Shown in pieces: positions 44,879-53,729 of a DNA stretch of 64,000 nt. The position numbers were made by a program, and so were the translations under genes. Each line of letters begins with the position of its first letter. The first letter of the stretch is position 1. The stretch is from positions 169,217 to 233,216 of the forward strand of contig JAIXQA010000001.1 of the NCBI GenBank assembly GCA_027485915.1. The letters are read 5' to 3'. The stretch comes from Alphaproteobacteria bacterium (GTDB taxonomy: Bacteria > Pseudomonadota > Alphaproteobacteria > Caulobacterales > Aquidulcibacteraceae). The notes beneath the pieces are model-generated. The model searched no databases and was not told the DNA's origin. It saw nothing but the letters and a program-made list of their open reading frames with translations.

Positions 44879-47827
44879 TTAGATGTTTCTCTTCGCCGCG
44901 CCTGATGCCGCAAGTTCACTTGCTTCACAGGCTATCAATGTCGCCTCAATGCCTTTTAGAAGCGATTCAGGCGTGACAGGCTTGGCAATATGGAAGTCAC
45001 AGCCAGCCCAGAAAGAATGCGAAATGTGTTCTTTCATCGCATTGGCGCTAACCATAGCGATTGGTGTTCGTCGCATGCCTCGGCTGCTTTCAATTTCTCT
45101 GATCCGCTTTGTCGCAGATAAGCCGTCCATAATTGGCATCTGCATGTCCATGAGCACCACATCAAAGTGGGCATTTTGCCACATCTCTAAGGCTTCTTCG
45201 CCGTTTTGAGCGATGGTCAAGGCAATGTTATGCGGTTCAAGGATCATGGCGATGACGCGCTGGTTGACTGGATGGTCTTCGGCCAAAAGAACCGAAAGAC
45301 TGGATGAATCTGTACGGATGGCGTCAAAGGAATCCGTGTTCTGAGCCTTCGTTCCAGTTTGAGTCGCAGGTCTTTGACCGTCGGTTTTTACCCTTGGCAG
45401 AGGCAGAATGACCGAGAACAGACTGCCGATCCCGGCTGCAGACGTGACTAGGAATTGCCCACCCATCATGTCGGTTAAGGTGCGGCAAATCGAAAGGCCG
45501 AGACCTGTGCCGCCGAAATTTTTTGTGATGGAGGCATCGGCCTGTTCAAAGCGCGCAAACAAGCGCTGCTTGGTTTGTTCATCAAAGCCAATGCCGGTAT
45601 CTTTGACACTGATCGTCACTTCGCACGAACCATCCGATTGATCTCTGGCGGTGACGCTAATGTCCACTTGGCCTTTTTGGGTAAATTTGACGGCATTGGA
45701 GGCTAGGTTCGATAGAATCTGCTTTACACGAACGCCATCACCCTCAAAGAGACCATCAGTGCCGGGGCCAAATTTAAGGTGGAAACCAAGGCCTTTTTCT
45801 TCGGCCCGGATACCCATCACTTGCGCGGTCGCCTCAATGGTTTTGCGCAGATCAAAGGGTTCAGGCTGCAAGGTGAACTTACCGGCCTCAATTTTTGAGA
45901 CATCGAGTATATCAGACAGGAGCAATTCGAGCGTTTCACCAGAGGATTGGATCAGGTCGACCATTTCGCGCTGGTTTTGCGTCAGATCGGTGCGCGACAA
46001 GGCCCCAACCACCCCAATCACACCATTCAAAGGCGTGCGGATTTCGTGGCTCATATTAGCCAAGAAGCTGCTTTTGGCACGATTGGCGGCTTCGGCCTGC
46101 TCGCGCGCCGCCAGCAACTCCGCTTCGGTTGCCAAGCGCTCTGTCACATCGCGAGCGGTGGCATAGATGAATTCACCAACGATTTTTGAGCGCCACTCCA
46201 CACTGCGAACGTCGCCATTTGGATGAATATAGCGGGCGACAAAGTCGATCAATTCCCCAGTCTCTAAGAGCCTGTTCATGGCGACTTCCGTGTGCTCTTG
46301 GTCATCGGGGTGGATAAAGTCGGTTGTCGAGCGGCCTATCAACTCTTCTTCCGATCGCCCAATAATCTTCTGAACAGCCTTGCTCAGCCTTATGGCCTTA
46401 CCTTCGCGGTCAAAAATGGCAAGTAGTTCAGAGGACACGTCAAAGAAGGTTGATGAATGACCTAGAGCTTCTTTGAGTTCTGTTTCAGTTCGTTTACGCT
46501 CTGTGATGTCATAAAGCACGCTAACAAAGCGCGGCCCGCTTGTTTGGGTTGCAGGCAAGGGCACGACAGTTGCATCGACCCAGAAATGGGATCCGTCTTT
46601 GGCGCGATTGCAAACCTCGCCCCGCCAAGAGTGCCCAGCTGCGATCGTGTCGCGCATTTCTTGGAAATAAGAGGGCTCATGCACTCCGGACTGGACGGAT
46701 TTATAACTCTCGCCGATCAATTCTTCGCGACGATAGCCGCTGATCTGGCAATATCGGTCATTGACGAATTCGATGCGACCAAACTGATCGGCGACCGAGA
46801 TGATTGAATGTTCGTCTAGCGCCGATTGATAGGCATTGAGGTTGGCCAAAGCATCATCGGCGCGGCGTTGGGCTTCGACCAAATCGGTAACTTCGGTTTC
46901 AATTGCTTGAAAGCCTTCCAACTGCTGCTGGTCGTCATAAAGCGGCTGGATGTCGAGATTGATCCAATAATTGCGGCCCGTTTTGCTGCGGTTCAGAAGG
47001 GTTGCGCTGGCCGCTTCGCCCCGATTTAGGGCGCTGAGCAATTGGGCGACTTGTTGGGGATCAGCTTCTGGTGAGAGAGTCAATTGGCTGGGCTTTTTAC
47101 CAAGGACTTCTTCACGGCTATAGCCTGTCAGGGCGAGATAGGCGTCGTTTGCCCAAATAATTTCTCGCTTCGGATTGGTCCGCACAACAGGATTTCGCGC
47201 CAGTTCGGCGAAACGTGCAAATTCCCGATAGCGGATTTTTTCCTTTTGAACGATCTCGCGGTCTTGTCGCCAAAGCTCGAAAATTAGAATGAAAGCAATA
47301 CCTACCAGAACGATGGTAATCAGAAAACCAGTCTGGATGCGCCATTTTGCTGATTGGATATCGGCCGAACCAGATTCGAGGGCCTTTTTGATTTCTTGGG
47401 TGTAAGTGGTTTTCTGATTGGCATAATCTTGTGATGATAGAATTTTGAGTGCTTCGTCCTTTTTGCCGTCTGCTACCAAGGCAAACGATAGACGTTCCAG
47501 ATCGATCAGCTTGGTATTGGCCAGTTGAACTTCGTCGAGGTTTTCTTTGACGCCCATTGGGCCGATTGACACTGCTTTAACAATAGCGGCTTCAAGTCGG
47601 GGCGTATTTTCCTCGTAGCGCTGGGCCCATTTTGGATCGGCAGTGGTCGCATGCATCAGCGCAGACATGGTTAAGACTTCGTCGAGACGATTGATCTCGC
47701 CGGTGGCATCGGTGAACAAAATCTGTCGCGTATTGATGTCGCGATATGAGGCAAACTGCCATGCCGAAGCCGCTGCCAGGAGCAGAATAGCAAACGTCAC
47801 AGTCAATAGCCTAGGGATCGATTTCAT
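44879..47827 (-). CDS. PAS-rich hybrid sensor histidine kinase
   Basis: A 982-residue membrane-bound hybrid kinase. Membrane segments at about residues 7-27 and 165-187 enclose a helical periplasmic sensor domain. Three PAS domains follow (about 200-320, 325-450 and 455-580), with PAC-type ends such as ATEVTDLVEAQ and YDITERKRTETEL. The HisKA domain has the phospho-accepting His in FLANMSHEIRTPLNGVIG near residue 600. The HATPase shows LSNLASNAVKF and GTGLGLSICRTL. The C-terminal receiver has its Asp in VVLMDMQMPIMDG near residue 890. No Hpt domain is visible and no partner regulator is adjacent. It would signal to a histidine phosphotransferase encoded elsewhere. Confidence 0.9.
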   Translation of the reverse strand: MKSIPRLLTVTFAILLLAAASAWQFASYRDINTRQILFTDATGEINRLDEVLTMSALMHATTADPKWAQRYEENTPRLEAAIVKAVSIGPMGVKENLDEVQLANTKLIDLERLSFALVADGKKDEALKILSSQDYANQKTTYTQEIKKALESGSADIQSAKWRIQTGFLITIVLVGIAFILIFELWRQDREIVQKEKIRYREFARFAELARNPVVRTNPKREIIWANDAYLALTGYSREEVLGKKPSQLTLSPEADPQQVAQLLSALNRGEAASATLLNRSKTGRNYWINLDIQPLYDDQQQLEGFQAIETEVTDLVEAQRRADDALANLNAYQSALDEHSIISVADQFGRIEFVNDRYCQISGYRREELIGESYKSVQSGVHEPSYFQEMRDTIAAGHSWRGEVCNRAKDGSHFWVDATVVPLPATQTSGPRFVSVLYDITERKRTETELKEALGHSSTFFDVSSELLAIFDREGKAIRLSKAVQKIIGRSEEELIGRSTTDFIHPDDQEHTEVAMNRLLETGELIDFVARYIHPNGDVRSVEWRSKIVGEFIYATARDVTERLATEAELLAAREQAEAANRAKSSFLANMSHEIRTPLNGVIGVVGALSRTDLTQNQREMVDLIQSSGETLELLLSDILDVSKIEAGKFTLQPEPFDLRKTIEATAQVMGIRAEEKGLGFHLKFGPGTDGLFEGDGVRVKQILSNLASNAVKFTQKGQVDISVTARDQSDGSCEVTISVKDTGIGFDEQTKQRLFARFEQADASITKNFGGTGLGLSICRTLTDMMGGQFLVTSAAGIGSLFSVILPLPRVKTDGQRPATQTGTKAQNTDSFDAIRTDSSSLSVLLAEDHPVNQRVIAMILEPHNIALTIAQNGEEALEMWQNAHFDVVLMDMQMPIMDGLSATKRIREIESSRGMRRTPIAMVSANAMKEHISHSFWAGCDFHIAKPVTPESLLKGIEATLIACEASELAASGAAKRNI

Positions 47828-47924
47828 GCGTCCATCCTAAATACTTGGAGAAATTATAGACCACATGGTGTTTCTGTTGAGTTAAATTGCCTTTTTGAGA
47901 GGCTTTTCTTGGTTTTTCGATTCT

Positions 47925-47942
47925 GGGTGCGAAGACGCACCC
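47925..47942. repeat. 7-bp hairpin upstream of the hybrid kinase gene
   Basis: GGGTGCG (47925-47931) and CGCACCC (47936-47942) form a perfect stem with a 4-base loop, 98 bases before the kinase start. No T-run follows on either strand, so an operator or leader structure is likelier than a terminator. The remaining 243-base gap shows only the SOS box. Confidence 0.4.
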
Positions 47943-48023
47943 CATCTTACTTACGTCATTACCGGACGTGCCTACAGAGAGGTAACGGATTTCCGACTCG
48001 ACTCACCGTCTTCTTCGTGATTA

Positions 48024-48038
48024 GAACAAATCAAGAAC
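48024..48038 (+). promoter_or_regulatory. SOS (LexA) box upstream of imuA
   Basis: GAAC (48024-48027), seven bases and GAAC (48035-48038) form a perfect LexA site 32 bases before the imuA start. This matches the known LexA control of alphaproteobacterial imuA-imuB-dnaE2 operons. Confidence 0.85.
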
Positions 48039-48070
48039 ATAAAGAATGGAAAGGTGAGTGAGTTTCTGCC

Positions 48071-48841
48071 ATGAGACCGGATTTGACCGCTTTGCGTACC
48101 CAGATACGGGCCATTGAAACAGAAGGCCGTCCGGCCTTGAGCTGTTTGCCAACAGGCGCAGACAGGTTGGATGCGGCCTTGGGGGGCGGATTGGCTTTAG
48201 GCGGTGTGACGGAAGTGGTTCCTGCCGCTTTCATGGATGAACCAGCGAGCTTGCACTTTGCTTTTGCCTGTTTGGCCGGGGCGCTGCAGCAGCGTTCCGG
48301 CGATCTGGTGGTGATTGAGGATGCTAGTCGTGGGCAGGGGTGGGGGCCTGCTTGGGGACAGCTTTATGGGCCAGGTCTGCAGAAGCTTGGCGTGTCCCCA
48401 TCGCGTATTTTGTTGGTGCGAGCGCCCGATGTGCAGGGCTTTCATGCCTGTGTGGAGGATGCAGCGCGCACCTTTGGCTTGGCGGGTATTTTGGCTGTCT
48501 CTGGCCCTAAGGCAGGCTTTAGTCTGGCCGGCGCGCGGCGAGTCCAACTTGCGGCAGAGCAGGCTCATAGTTTGGTTTTGGCTGTTCAGGGCTTGCGCAC
48601 CTCTGCCTTTGCGCCAGCGCGTGCGCGACTGGCTATCGCCAGCCGCCCGTGCCGACCTGTGCCTTTGGGCACGGCACTGCCAGGGCTTGGGCCCCCAGCT
48701 TGGAAACTTCACCTTGAGCGTGCCCGCAATGGTGCGCGTCCACAATCCTTTGACTTGGAGTATGATGATGCGACGCATAGCCTGTATCAGCCTACCACGT
48801 TGGCCAACCGATCGTCTCAGCCGCACCGCCTCTCTGCTTAA
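48071..48841 (+). CDS. imuA: ImuA, SOS mutasome accessory protein
   Basis: A 256-residue RecA/SulA-like protein, first gene of the inducible mutasome. The family opening is present (LRTQIRAIETEGR, then LPTGADRLDAALGGGLALGGVTEVVPAAF), with LAGALQQRSGDLVVIEDAS and GLAGILAVSGPKAGFSLAGARRVQLAAEQ in the middle. The Walker A of true RecA is absent, as usual in ImuA. The ATG at 48071 sits just after GTGAGTGAG and close to the SOS box. Its 3' end overlaps imuB by 74 bases, which suggests coupled translation. It is thought to work with ImuB and DnaE2 in lesion bypass. Confidence 0.9.
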   Translation: MRPDLTALRTQIRAIETEGRPALSCLPTGADRLDAALGGGLALGGVTEVVPAAFMDEPASLHFAFACLAGALQQRSGDLVVIEDASRGQGWGPAWGQLYGPGLQKLGVSPSRILLVRAPDVQGFHACVEDAARTFGLAGILAVSGPKAGFSLAGARRVQLAAEQAHSLVLAVQGLRTSAFAPARARLAIASRPCRPVPLGTALPGLGPPAWKLHLERARNGARPQSFDLEYDDATHSLYQPTTLANRSSQPHRLSA

Positions 48842-50336
48842 GGGCGAGGGGATAAATTTCTCGCGCACTAAGCCGTGCGTGACGGTTGCGCGCAGTGCCG
48901 GGGGGATCCGTCTGATTGCCCTCAATCGTGCCGCGCATGAGGCTGGCCTTTCTTCGGGTATGATGTTGGCGGGGGCTAAGGCTTTGGTGTCAGATATTTG
49001 TGTCGCCGATAGTGACCCTATGGGGGAGAGCGAAGATCTGATCGCTTTGGCGCGCTGGGCGATGCGGTGGAGCCCATATTGTGCCCCAGCCAAAGGACTT
49101 GAGGCTACCCATGCACTTTTCCTCGACATTACGGGCTGCGCCCATCTGTTTGGAGGCGAAGCTGCCATATTGGCCGATATGGTCATCAAAATGCAGGCTT
49201 TGGGCCTGACAGCGCGGGCGGCTTGCGCGGCGACACCAGGTGCAGCCTTTGCGCTGGCCCGCTTTGCACCAGAGGCACGCCATGGCTTGAGTGCGCCAGA
49301 TGGGGCAGCTTTGCGCGCCTTAGTCGGGGCGTTGCCGGTTGAGGCGTTACGCTTGCCCAGTGGCACGACCACGGGCTTGCGAGCTTTGGGCTTGAAGACC
49401 ATTGGCCAAGTCGCCACTCAATCGTCTGCGGCTTTGGCCCGACGGTTCGGGATTGATCTGGTACGCGCTTTGGATCGCGCCCGTGGGCTTGAGGAAGAAG
49501 CCATCGATCCTGTTGCCGAGATCATCCCGCGGCGTATCCGCTTGCGTTTGGCCGAACCCTTGATGACCCGCCAAGGCTTGGAGCTGGCAGGGGCGAAGGC
49601 TGTAGGGGAAATGTGCACGCTTTTGGACTCCTATAATGAAGGCGCACGCCGGTTGGTTCTCAATCTCTACCGCGTAGATGGGGTCGTCTTACAGCTTGTC
49701 GGCGGATCTGGCCGTGCCCATCGCGATCCGGCTTTGTGGGCGAAGGTCTTGTGCGAACGGATTGAGGCAGAGGCCAATGGCGCTGGGCTTGATTTGGGCT
49801 TTGGGATTGATCTGGTTGAAATTTGTGCTCCTATGGTTGAAGTGCTGGAAGGCCAAGTCATGGACTTGGACCCCGTGGCGGCGGCTGCTTTAGCCAGTGC
49901 CGATGCATTACATCGCTTGGCTGACCGCTTATCCGCCCGCTTAGGTGCTGGACGGGTGACGCGGATGGAGGCGGTGGCCCATTGGGTGCCTGAACGGGCT
50001 GTGCGGCATGTGGCAATTGCTGATCGTCGCCCGCAGATGAGCCACTTTCCAGAAGCTTTGGCAGCCCGCCGTCCCGCCTTGCTGTTGGAACGCGCTGAAC
50101 CAATCGATGCCATCGCCGAAGTGCCAGACGGCCCACCTCGCCTGTTTCGCTGGCGCGCTTTGGCCTTCAAAGTTGCCTGCGCCGAGGGGCCAGAGCGCAT
50201 TGCCTGTGGCGAGGCCCATGACCGCGACTATTACCGTATTGAGACAAGCGAGGGTCGTCGCTTCTGGCTCTATCGCCAAGGCCTGCCCGGCCAAGTCGAT
50301 CATCCTAAATGGTATGTGCATGGAAGTGCGGCATGA
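48768..50336 (+). CDS. imuB: ImuB, Y-family polymerase-like mutasome protein
   Basis: A 522-residue Y-family DNA polymerase homologue without expected polymerase activity, acting as the hub of the ImuA-ImuB-DnaE2 mutasome. It begins MRRIACISLPRWPTDRL and contains LSSGMMLAGAKALVSDICV, the palm-derived HALFLDITGCAHLFGGEAAI, the HhH-like LGLKTIGQVATQSSAALARRFG and a little-finger region. The catalytic acidic residues of active polymerases are not all present. I chose the third of three consecutive in-frame ATGs (48762, 48765, 48768) because GGAG at 48757-48760 is then 7 bases away. The segment where a clamp-binding motif is expected reads QVMDLD, a poor match to QLxLF. Confidence 0.9.
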   Translation: MRRIACISLPRWPTDRLSRTASLLKGEGINFSRTKPCVTVARSAGGIRLIALNRAAHEAGLSSGMMLAGAKALVSDICVADSDPMGESEDLIALARWAMRWSPYCAPAKGLEATHALFLDITGCAHLFGGEAAILADMVIKMQALGLTARAACAATPGAAFALARFAPEARHGLSAPDGAALRALVGALPVEALRLPSGTTTGLRALGLKTIGQVATQSSAALARRFGIDLVRALDRARGLEEEAIDPVAEIIPRRIRLRLAEPLMTRQGLELAGAKAVGEMCTLLDSYNEGARRLVLNLYRVDGVVLQLVGGSGRAHRDPALWAKVLCERIEAEANGAGLDLGFGIDLVEICAPMVEVLEGQVMDLDPVAAAALASADALHRLADRLSARLGAGRVTRMEAVAHWVPERAVRHVAIADRRPQMSHFPEALAARRPALLLERAEPIDAIAEVPDGPPRLFRWRALAFKVACAEGPERIACGEAHDRDYYRIETSEGRRFWLYRQGLPGQVDHPKWYVHGSAA

Positions 50337-50375
50337 AGCCTTTCCCTTGCATGCCAAACTCATTCAGGTGCGGCC

Positions 50376-53300
50376 ATGCGCATCTTTGAGCCCTTGGCAA
50401 CAACCAGTTTCTCCTTTCTGAAAGGGGCGAGCCAGCCGGATGAGATGGTATGGGCCGCCCATGGCCTTGGTCTACAGGGCTTGGGTGTGGCCGATATCAA
50501 TACGGTCGCAGGTGTAGTGCGGGCCCATGTGGCTGCCAAAGAAGCCGGCATCAGGCTGATTGTTGGTGCGCGCTTGGTTGAGCCTGATGGGTTCGAGACC
50601 GCCATCTATCCTAAAGACCGGGCGGCTTGGGGGCGCTTGACCCGATGCTTGACGCGCGGCAACCGCCGCTCGCGCAAGGGCAGTTGTACACTGGAAGAGG
50701 CCGATCTGTTAGAAGCTATGGATGGGGCTTGCGCCATCCTTGTGCCCCCACCCATCCTCACCCAAGCTTGGCTCGACAAGGCTCGCGCCCATTTGGCTGA
50801 CGCGCCTTACACCACTGACCTTTATGTGGCTGCAACCCGGCCCTTTGACGGTACAGACTTTCAACGTCTCGCCCAATTGGTGGGGCTAGTTCACGGCACG
50901 CGCGCAAGCCTGATTGCCACCATGGATGCGCTGTTCCACATGCCTGATCGTCGGCTGCTGGCCGATGTTTTGGCCTGTATCCGCACCAAGACGACACTAG
51001 AGGCTGCGGGCTATCTGCGCTTACAAAATAGCGAAAAATGCCTGAAGTCTCCTGAAGAAATCATCCGCCTCTTCAAAGGGTTTGAAGCGTGTCTTCAGGC
51101 ACAAAACAAACTGTTTGATGCGATCACTTTCTCCTTAGACCAATTGGCATATGAATATCCTGATGAAGTTGTAGCACAGGGGGAAACCCCGATGGATAGT
51201 TTAATCCGTTTGAGTGAATTGGGGGCGCGAGGTCGCTATCCTGATGGGGTGCCAGAGCGGGTACGGGCGGCTTTAGATCATGAATATGCTCTGATCGGTG
51301 AGTTGAGCTATGCGCCTTATTTTCTGACCGTTTATGACATTGTCGCTTTTGCGCGCAGCCGGGGCATTGTGTGCCAAGGCCGAGGCTCAGCTGCCAATTC
51401 GGTGGTCTGCTATTGCTTAGGGATAACGGCGGTAGATCCCATCCGCGTTGATCTTTTGTTTGAGCGCTTCATCTCCGCAGAGCGGCGAGAACCGCCCGAT
51501 ATTGATGTCGATTTTGAGCATGAGCGCCGCGAAGAAGTGATCCAATATATCTATGACAAATTTGGCCGCCATCGGGCTGGTATTGCTGGTGTTGTGATTT
51601 CTTATCGTGGTCGTTCTTCCTTGCGGGAAGTTGGTAAAGTGATGGGGTTAAGCGCCGATACCCAAGAAGCCTTGGCCAAATCGGTTTGGGGTTGGGGTCG
51701 CGGCGGGGTTGACGCCGCTTTGGTTCACAAGATGACAGGCCTCGACATCACAAGCCCAGTCATTGCTCAGACGCTAGAACTTGCCCGCACCTTGCACGGA
51801 TTTCCCCGCCATTTGTCCCAACATGTTGGGGGGTTTGTCATCACGCGCGGGCCGCTTGATGAAGTGGTCCCCATTGGCAATGCGGCCATGCCAGACCGAA
51901 CCTTTGTGGAGTGGGATAAGGATGATTTAGATGCTTTGGGGATTTTGAAGATTGATGTGCTGGCCTTGGGGATGTTGACCTGTGTGGCCCGTGCCTTTGA
52001 GTTTCTTGAGCAGGATTATGGTGTGCGGTTGGGGCTTGCCGACATTCCGGCCGAAGACCCCGCTGTTTATGATATGATTTGCCAAGCCGATACGGTTGGG
52101 GTGTTTCAGATCGAGAGCCGGGCGCAAATGTCCATGCTGCCCCGACTGCGCCCGAGGACCTTTTATGATCTGGTGATTGAAGTCGCCATTGTGCGCCCCG
52201 GGCCCATTCAAGGCGATATGGTCCATCCTTATTTGCGTCGTCGCCAAGGCCAAGAGAAGGTCACTTTTCCTTCTAAGGCGCTGGAAGAGGTTTTGGGCAA
52301 GACCCTTGGCGTGCCCTTATTTCAAGAGCAGGCCATGCGCATCGCCATTGTTGCAGCAGGCTTTACGCCTTCTGAAGCCGACCGTTTACGCCGCGCTATG
52401 GCAACCTTCCGCAAAGTCGGCATTATCCACGAATTTGGCAAGCGGTTGGTCGATGGCATGGTTGCCAATGGCTATGAGCAGGATTTTGCCGAGCGCTGTT
52501 TCCGCCAGATTGAGGGTTTTGGTGAATATGGCTTCCCTGAAAGCCATGCAGCCAGTTTCGCTTTGATTGTTTATGTATCGGCTTGGCTGAAAAAGCACTG
52601 GCCCGAAGTTTTTCTGGCCGCCATTCTCAACGCCCAACCCATGGGTTTTTATGCTTCGGCTCAATTGGTGCGCGATGCAAAGGAGCATGGGGTCGAAGTG
52701 CTACCACCAGACGTCGGCTTTTCGGATTGGGATAACTTACTAGAGGCACGTCCGGGGCAGACCCGTAAAGCCGTGCGTTTGGGACTGCGGGAGATTAAGG
52801 GCTTTAAGGAGGCCGATGCTGCCCGCTTAGTAGCTGCGCGGGCAGGAGGCGGGGCATTTCTGGATGCGGAAGATCTCAAGCGGCGTGCGCGCCTCAATGG
52901 TCGGGCGATGGATTTGCTGTCCGATGGTGATGCAATGGGCAGCTTGCACTTGGATCGTCGCCAAGCACTTTGGCGCGCCAAAGGCTTGGCCGAACACGCC
53001 TTGCCCTTATTTGAACATGCCAGCGAATATGGCCCGGAAGTCGACCCCGCTTTGCCAGAGATGCCGTTGAGCGAGCAGGTTGTCCATGATTACGCTCGCT
53101 TGCGCCTCAGCTTGAAGGCGCATCCGGTATCATTTTTCCGTCGTGAATTGGCAGACAAGCGCTTTGTGACTTCCCAAGCGCTTAAGACAGCCCCGAATGG
53201 CGCGCGGGTCGATATTGCGGGCCTTGTTTTGGTGCGGCAGAAGCCCGGCACCGCTAAGGGCGTTCTGTTTGTGACGCTCGAAGATGAATTTGGCTCGGCC

Positions 53301-53609
53301 AATGTGATTGTTTGGCCTAAGATTTTTGAACGGTTCCGACGTGAGACCTTGGCCGCAAAATTCATGGGCATCAGAGGTAGACTACAACGAGAGCATGGCG
53401 TCATCCATGTGATTGCTGACCGTGTCACCAATTTGAACCCTCGTTTGGCGGAATTGTCTGACGGCAGTCGCACCTTTACCCAAGCACTCGCACGCGCTGA
53501 TGAACAACAAAGCCCGCGCGAAGATCCTAAGCTGAGCCAAGCCAATAATCGTGCCCTCGCCCAAGAGCGGACCACGCGCGCATTCGCCAATAGCCGCGAT
53601 TTTCACTAA
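50376..53609 (+). CDS. dnaE2: Error-prone DNA polymerase DnaE2
   Basis: A 1077-residue C-family polymerase, the catalytic part of the SOS mutasome. The PHP domain opens with PLATTSFSFLKGASQPDEMVWAAHGLGLQGLG and VADINTVAGVVRAHVAAKEAG. The polymerase core has RGRGSAANSVVCYCLGIT-type sequence (CQGRGSAANSVVCYCLGI), the catalytic PDIDVDFEHERREEVI, and FQEQAMRIAIVAAGF. The C-terminal OB fold spans about 945-1030 (VLFVTLEDEFGSANVIVWPK). DnaE2 lacks the C-terminal tau-binding region of DnaE1 and is consistently paired with imuA-imuB. It starts 39 bases after imuB, so it belongs to the same SOS operon. The length is typical. Confidence 0.95.
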   Translation: MRIFEPLATTSFSFLKGASQPDEMVWAAHGLGLQGLGVADINTVAGVVRAHVAAKEAGIRLIVGARLVEPDGFETAIYPKDRAAWGRLTRCLTRGNRRSRKGSCTLEEADLLEAMDGACAILVPPPILTQAWLDKARAHLADAPYTTDLYVAATRPFDGTDFQRLAQLVGLVHGTRASLIATMDALFHMPDRRLLADVLACIRTKTTLEAAGYLRLQNSEKCLKSPEEIIRLFKGFEACLQAQNKLFDAITFSLDQLAYEYPDEVVAQGETPMDSLIRLSELGARGRYPDGVPERVRAALDHEYALIGELSYAPYFLTVYDIVAFARSRGIVCQGRGSAANSVVCYCLGITAVDPIRVDLLFERFISAERREPPDIDVDFEHERREEVIQYIYDKFGRHRAGIAGVVISYRGRSSLREVGKVMGLSADTQEALAKSVWGWGRGGVDAALVHKMTGLDITSPVIAQTLELARTLHGFPRHLSQHVGGFVITRGPLDEVVPIGNAAMPDRTFVEWDKDDLDALGILKIDVLALGMLTCVARAFEFLEQDYGVRLGLADIPAEDPAVYDMICQADTVGVFQIESRAQMSMLPRLRPRTFYDLVIEVAIVRPGPIQGDMVHPYLRRRQGQEKVTFPSKALEEVLGKTLGVPLFQEQAMRIAIVAAGFTPSEADRLRRAMATFRKVGIIHEFGKRLVDGMVANGYEQDFAERCFRQIEGFGEYGFPESHAASFALIVYVSAWLKKHWPEVFLAAILNAQPMGFYASAQLVRDAKEHGVEVLPPDVGFSDWDNLLEARPGQTRKAVRLGLREIKGFKEADAARLVAARAGGGAFLDAEDLKRRARLNGRAMDLLSDGDAMGSLHLDRRQALWRAKGLAEHALPLFEHASEYGPEVDPALPEMPLSEQVVHDYARLRLSLKAHPVSFFRRELADKRFVTSQALKTAPNGARVDIAGLVLVRQKPGTAKGVLFVTLEDEFGSANVIVWPKIFERFRRETLAAKFMGIRGRLQREHGVIHVIADRVTNLNPRLAELSDGSRTFTQALARADEQQSPREDPKLSQANNRALAQERTTRAFANSRDFH

Positions 53610-53666
53610 GAGCGGTCCAATGCCTCAAAGGAAACACACAGCGCCCCTCTATCGCCACCTCAAAAC

Positions 53667-53681
53667 TCAATTTAAAATTGA
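53667..53681. promoter_or_regulatory. 15-bp palindrome upstream of the LuxR-type gene
   Basis: TCAATTTAAAATTGA is a 15-bp palindrome (7-bp arms, one central base) in a notably AT-rich stretch, 48 bases before the regulator start. Position and symmetry suit an autoregulatory operator or promoter-proximal site. Confidence 0.5.
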
Positions 53682-53729
53682 TATATTTTTTAAATGCACC
53701 AGAAGAGTGCAACACGAACGGAGACGGCG

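Noticed and set aside
48315..48767. An upstream extension of imuB to a 673-residue frame
   Set aside because: The extra 150 residues overlap imuA in another frame and show no family homology; ImuB begins at MRRIACISLPRW.
48197..49417. A 406-residue open frame on the minus strand
   Set aside because: It is antisense to imuA and imuB, both of which are recognisable by family sequence; the antisense translation is Arg/Ala/Pro-rich without motifs.
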